Shown here: one piece after another, positions 60,639 to 64,000 of the stretch | How the letters are laid out: each line of letters opens with the position of its first letter | Position numbering within the stretch: the stretch's first letter is position 1 | Assembly (NCBI GenBank): GCA_016789265.1 | Contig: JAEUQK010000018.1 | Coordinates: 124,001-188,000, forward strand | Reading direction: 5' to 3' | Source: Blastocatellia bacterium | GTDB taxonomy: Bacteria; Acidobacteriota; Blastocatellia; Pyrinomonadales; Pyrinomonadaceae | Length of the DNA stretch: 64,000 nucleotides | The notes under the pieces: model-generated | Database searches by the model: none | The model's input: only the letters and a program-made list of their open reading frames with translations | Told to the model about the DNA's origin: nothing | Program-made: the position numbers and the translations under genes

Positions 60639-61313
60639 ATGGATAACAAAGAAGCTGAAAGGGCAAGGGCGCGCGAATTAGCAGCTCAATTCGCTGATCG
60701 CGGTGATGCGACGGGCTGGTTCGAGGCCTTTTACAAAGAAGCTAAAGGCGATAACAGAAAGATCCCGTGGGCAGATCTTGAACCTAATCGCTTCTTCAGG
60801 GCATGGGCCGAAAAGGCCGAACTGAAAGGCGATGGCCGAAAGGCATTGGTCGTCGGGTGCGGACTTGGTGACGATGCCGTCTATCTGGACGATCTTGGTT
60901 TTGAAGTGACCGCGTTCGACATCTCACCGACGGCGATCGAATGGGCTCGGAAGCTGCATTCCGGTCGGGATATTAAGTTCGAGGTGATGGATCTGTTTGA
61001 GCCTTTTCGTGGTTGGCTCGGGGCGTTTGATTTTGTCCTTGAGGTTTACACGATCCAGCCGCTGCCGCTTGAAATGCGTGTACGAGTCATCGATGCGATA
61101 GCGTCCTTTGTTGTACCGGGCGGTGAAATAGTGGTCGTGACCCGGGGCCGAGAGGACGATGAAAAGCCGGCTCAAATGCCCTGGCCGCTTTCCCGAAAAG
61201 ACTTATCGCGATTCGAAGAACACGGATTGATCCAGACCAGCTTCGAGATAATGATCGACGAGACAGAAGAGCCGCCTGCTCCACGCTTTATCGTCACATA
61301 CCGGGCAGAATGA
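60639..61313 (+). CDS. SAM-dependent methyltransferase (TPMT-like)
   Basis: A 224-residue protein. The Rossmann motif ALVVGCGLGDDAVYLDDLGF and AFDISPTAIEWARK, with upstream WADLEPNRFFRAW, resembles thiopurine methyltransferase-like proteins that act on thiols, tellurite/selenium or halides. The substrate is unknown. TAAACT ends 7 nt before the ATG with no SD, so a leaderless start is likely. Confidence 0.85.
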   Translation: MDNKEAERARARELAAQFADRGDATGWFEAFYKEAKGDNRKIPWADLEPNRFFRAWAEKAELKGDGRKALVVGCGLGDDAVYLDDLGFEVTAFDISPTAIEWARKLHSGRDIKFEVMDLFEPFRGWLGAFDFVLEVYTIQPLPLEMRVRVIDAIASFVVPGGEIVVVTRGREDDEKPAQMPWPLSRKDLSRFEEHGLIQTSFEIMIDETEEPPAPRFIVTYRAE

Positions 61314-61472
61314 TCCGAGGAACGATAATTGCCAACTGGAATGTTGAATATGAAAGATCCGCTGATCCGAGTGATGTTTTGCGGACAAATTCACACAAGA
61401 CGTCCGGACGGGACGTTTATTTCCGCGCTCTGTCTTTGGATTTTCGGTTCATTCAAGAAGGAGTGATCTAAT

Positions 61473-61907
61473 ATGAAACAAATTTCACTATTAATGGTTA
61501 TTGCTTTGGCAGTGGTGCTTTTCGGTTGTGCCCGCGATATGACCAAACTGGACACACCGCCACCTGAAACGGCGATTAAAGCGGCCGTTAATGAGATCGC
61601 CCCAAACGATGCTCTTCAAAAGACGCAAGCCGCATATTCTCAATTCGTTGATGTTAGGACTCCAGAAGAATATGCGGCAGGTCACGCCGCACGCGCTATA
61701 AATATCCCATTGAACGAATTGCCCGAGAGACTGGACAGGCTGGAAAAGAATGAGCCTGTTTATGTCATCTGCCAAACTGGCAGGCGGTCGAAAGAGGCGT
61801 CTGAGATCCTCGTCAAGAATGGCTATAACTGGGTGTTTAATGTTTCAGGAGGGACCGCAGCCTGGGAATCAGCCGGGTTGCCGATCGAAAAGCCGGCTGC
61901 GAAATAG
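61473..61907 (+). CDS. Rhodanese-domain lipoprotein
   Basis: A 144-residue protein. A lipoprotein signal ends LFGC (lipobox Cys at about 19). The rhodanese domain (about 55-140) has FVDVRTPEEYAAGHAARAINIP and the active-site loop VICQTGRRSKEA with the catalytic Cys. It probably transfers sulfane sulfur or handles thiols in the periplasm. AGGAGTG precedes the ATG. Confidence 0.92.
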   Translation: MKQISLLMVIALAVVLFGCARDMTKLDTPPPETAIKAAVNEIAPNDALQKTQAAYSQFVDVRTPEEYAAGHAARAINIPLNELPERLDRLEKNEPVYVICQTGRRSKEASEILVKNGYNWVFNVSGGTAAWESAGLPIEKPAAK

Positions 61908-61936
61908 GTATTAAGAACCAGCATCTTATTCGAAAA

Positions 61937-63274
61937 TCAGATCTCTTTCCGGGCGAGCTTTGCCCATTGGCCAAGCTGTCTGCTGCGGAAATAAGGAGAT
62001 GTGCGGGCCGATTCAATTGCGGCTTCGAACATCTCGCGAGCGCGTTCTCGTTCGCCAACGGCTTTTAGAACTTTGCCGAGATAGTAAAGGCCTTCCGGAT
62101 CGACGTTTCGACGTTCAACGAACTTCTCTAATGCATCGCGTGCCTCAGCCAGCATTCCTGCCTCCAAATAAGTAGCGCCGATCTCACGCCAGATCTCGCT
62201 CAGCCGAAATTTGTCGTCCTGTTCGACGACAACCGCGAAATGGTCCAACGCCTTTTGAAGTTCTCCATGCAAACGGGCCAGCTTTCCGAGTTCGTAATTT
62301 GCGTCGATCTCGGTTTTGTCGATCTCGATGGCCTTAGTCAGATGTTCAGTGGCACGCACCTCCTGTCGTCGCTGCAAGTAGATCAAGCCAAGCTGTACGT
62401 GAGCATCAGCGTCCTTTGGGTTGACGGTTGCATTCTGCAGAAAGCGTTTTAGATCCTGCCTTTGACGGAATGCGTTTCCAAAACCTCGAACTTCGCCACC
62501 CAAAAAACCGCCGAAATAGATGATCACCCAGAAGAGAAGGAATGGCGACAACAGCCACGGCGATACGTACTGAAAAATGTACATCGAGATCGTAAATGCC
62601 GGCGATGCCAAGATCACTGCCGCCAATGCGACTCCAAATGACGTTCCGAATACAGTTCGGACTGCGAAAAGCATAAACAACCCAAACAGCGCACCGCTCG
62701 CCATCCAAAGCAGAAAATAGACGGCAGGGTCGGTTTCGGTCGCGAACATTGCCAGGCCTGCAAGTGCGAATGGCAGATGGCCTGCCGCCCATGCAAGTAA
62801 GGTGCAGGTAGCGAGGACGGCATAGTCACGCCGAAAAAGCAGTCCAAATCCGCCGAGTCCGCCGAAAATGGATACAAAAAGGATCGCCAACGGGACGTAG
62901 AAGACCGAAATAGCCAAGGCCGGACGATAAGATCCCGATGGATCGAACGAAAAATATCGCTGAAACCGATCGCCGAATACCGGGACGGTTTTGCGGGAAT
63001 CAAGTGCCGCTTTGTACCGGTCCGCAGATTGCTCGGCAGACCTTGCAAACATTGGCGAATCGGGGTCCATTTCATAAATAGCGGGATCGTAATAATCGGC
63101 CATCGACGGAATACGATATGCCGTTTCCAGCCGTGCGTTTACGGTGCCGAAGAAGAGAATGCCGACGACGAGGCATATCCCCGCCGCGATGATCCAGCTG
63201 CCGCGATCCATGATCTCGCTAAAGGCAAATCCGGGTCGAATGTATATCGAAAAGAAAAGCTTAATGCTGTCCAT
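61937..63274 (-). CDS. Membrane protein with Yip1-like domain and C-terminal TPRs
   Basis: A 445-residue protein. Membrane helices lie at about 28-48 and 120-250 in a Yip1-like arrangement. TPR repeats follow (about 290-435): NPKDADAHVQLGLIYLQRRQEV, then TEIDANYELGKLARLHGEL and GLYYLGKVLKAVGERERARE. The family occurs in diverse bacteria with no known function; it may scaffold envelope complexes. Confidence 0.8.
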   Translation of the reverse strand: MDSIKLFFSIYIRPGFAFSEIMDRGSWIIAAGICLVVGILFFGTVNARLETAYRIPSMADYYDPAIYEMDPDSPMFARSAEQSADRYKAALDSRKTVPVFGDRFQRYFSFDPSGSYRPALAISVFYVPLAILFVSIFGGLGGFGLLFRRDYAVLATCTLLAWAAGHLPFALAGLAMFATETDPAVYFLLWMASGALFGLFMLFAVRTVFGTSFGVALAAVILASPAFTISMYIFQYVSPWLLSPFLLFWVIIYFGGFLGGEVRGFGNAFRQRQDLKRFLQNATVNPKDADAHVQLGLIYLQRRQEVRATEHLTKAIEIDKTEIDANYELGKLARLHGELQKALDHFAVVVEQDDKFRLSEIWREIGATYLEAGMLAEARDALEKFVERRNVDPEGLYYLGKVLKAVGERERAREMFEAAIESARTSPYFRSRQLGQWAKLARKEI

Positions 63275-63421
63275 AAACTACTCTGGCTGAGAAAGCGGAC
63301 GCTAAAGATTAAGTATTGGGGCCGGTCAAGTCAAGATGTATTTGCGCCCTGAATTGCAGTAAGATTAGCAGTCAAACCCTGCCATTTACGGAATGCTTAA
63401 TTTATTAAGGACGTTATTGAA

Positions 63422-64000
63422 ATGAGTGGAAATTGTTTAGCCAAGATCTTGTCACTTCTTGTTGTTCTCACAGTTGTTTTTGCACATCCTTCGGTCTCGC
63501 GGGCACAGAGCGTCGATCAAAAGCTCTATCAAGATATGAAATGGCGAATGATAGGGCCATTCCGTGCCGGACGGACAGTAGGGGCTGTAGGCATTCCATC
63601 GCAACCAAATGTATTTTTCATCGGTGTGAATAATGGAGGCGTCTGGAAAACTAACGATGCCGGGCGGACATGGAAACCTCTCTTCGACGATCAGCCGACG
63701 GGTTCGATCGGCGACATCGCAATTGCGCCGTCGGATCCGAACGTCATCTATGTTGGTAGCGGCGAGGGGCTTCAGCGGCCTGATCTTTCGACAGGCGATG
63801 GAATGTATAAGTCAACAGACGGCGGGAAGACATGGCAACACTTAGGGCTGCGTGAGGGCCAGCAGATCGCCGGCATCTCGGTCGATCCGCGAGACCCGAA
63901 TCGACTTTTCGTTGCCGTGCTCGGCCATCCCTATGGGCCGAACACAGAACGCGGTGTTTATCGATCGATCAACGGTGGAAGGTCGTTTGAGCGAGTTCTT
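63422..64000 (+). CDS. Exported BNR/sortilin-like propeller protein, 3'-truncated by window
   Basis: 193 codons are visible to the window end. A signal peptide (about 1-29, SRAQS) precedes DMKWRMIGPFRAGRTVGAVGI and blades with VYKST- and TNDAGRTW-type Asp boxes, as in large acidobacterial WD40/YVTN/BNR 'glycosyl hydrolase' proteins of the sortilin fold. The catalytic role is unproven in that family. AAGGACG lies upstream of the ATG. The rest of the gene is outside the window. Confidence 0.82.
   Translation, partial: MSGNCLAKILSLLVVLTVVFAHPSVSRAQSVDQKLYQDMKWRMIGPFRAGRTVGAVGIPSQPNVFFIGVNNGGVWKTNDAGRTWKPLFDDQPTGSIGDIAIAPSDPNVIYVGSGEGLQRPDLSTGDGMYKSTDGGKTWQHLGLREGQQIAGISVDPRDPNRLFVAVLGHPYGPNTERGVYRSINGGRSFERVL

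Noticed and set aside
1..64000. tRNA, rRNA, riboswitch or CRISPR array
   Set aside because: I found no T-loop-like motifs in cloverleaf context, no rRNA signatures, no regularly spaced repeats and no riboswitch core I could recognise; a covariance-model search would be decisive.

Overview
The window looks like chromosomal DNA of an Acidobacteriota bacterium, most likely class Blastocatellia (Pyrinomonadales-like). This is inferred from gene content, not from a marker-gene match. The clues are a VWFA-domain protein of the type common in Acidobacteria, DUF4912 next to a GH57 branching enzyme, many Sec-exported peptidases and amidohydrolases, an Agl23-like (TIGR03663) membrane protein, and moderate GC. 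I recognise no rRNA, tRNA, CRISPR array, prophage or plasmid functions. Coding density is high. One small transposon-like unit is present.

Layout. 1-9.4 kb: end of a TIGR03663-like membrane protein, a HerA-type ATPase, an AstE/AspA-type zinc hydrolase divergent from it, a GCS2 ligase fused to CBS domains, a LytS/LytTR two-component pair and a YncE-like propeller. 9.5-21.2 kb: a run of exported hydrolases (two M28 peptidases, an amidohydrolase with a leucine-rich-repeat tail, NTF2-like, TPR/DUF1579-like and LolA-like proteins, a serine beta-lactamase-family enzyme, an M20 amidohydrolase) and a PhlG-like protein. 21.2-27.1 kb: Dps behind a Fur/PerR-type box, MscS, a partial type IV pilus/type II secretion cluster (PilN, PilO, PilP-like, pseudopilin) and an FHA-GGDEF protein. 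27.3-34.8 kb: heptosyltransferase, ICMT-like methyltransferase, DUF3108, DUF4912, GH57 branching enzyme and inositol-phosphate synthase. A REP-associated transposase with inverted REP-like ends sits between DUF4912 and GH57.

34.9-36.9 kb holds a C39-like cysteine peptidase beside a compact single-module Clp-type AAA+ ATPase that keeps an IGF (ClpP-docking-type) tripeptide. 37-46.3 kb: a PLP sulfur enzyme divergent from an ArsR regulator across a 26-bp palindrome, DUF5522, TlyA, an exported PqqB-like protein, heme A synthase, a DUF374 acyltransferase, a receiver/HATPase hybrid, a peroxiredoxin, NAD synthetase and a cysteine-motif membrane protein. 46.3-64 kb: VWFA and OmpA proteins, a 2-oxoacid dehydrogenase E2 and, separately, its E3, DUF4242, a DPP-IV-like peptidase, a serA-yfcH-ycf48 operon, a Tat-exported GH109-like oxidoreductase, a methyltransferase, a rhodanese lipoprotein, a Yip1/TPR protein and the start of a large exported BNR/sortilin-like propeller.

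Themes. Several start codons lie 6-8 nt behind a -10-like hexamer, which suggests leaderless transcripts. Some divergent pairs appear to share an overlapping -10. Some starts abut hairpins or terminators. The exported hydrolases fit a heterotroph living on peptides, with envelope, glycan and energy-metabolism housekeeping genes interspersed.
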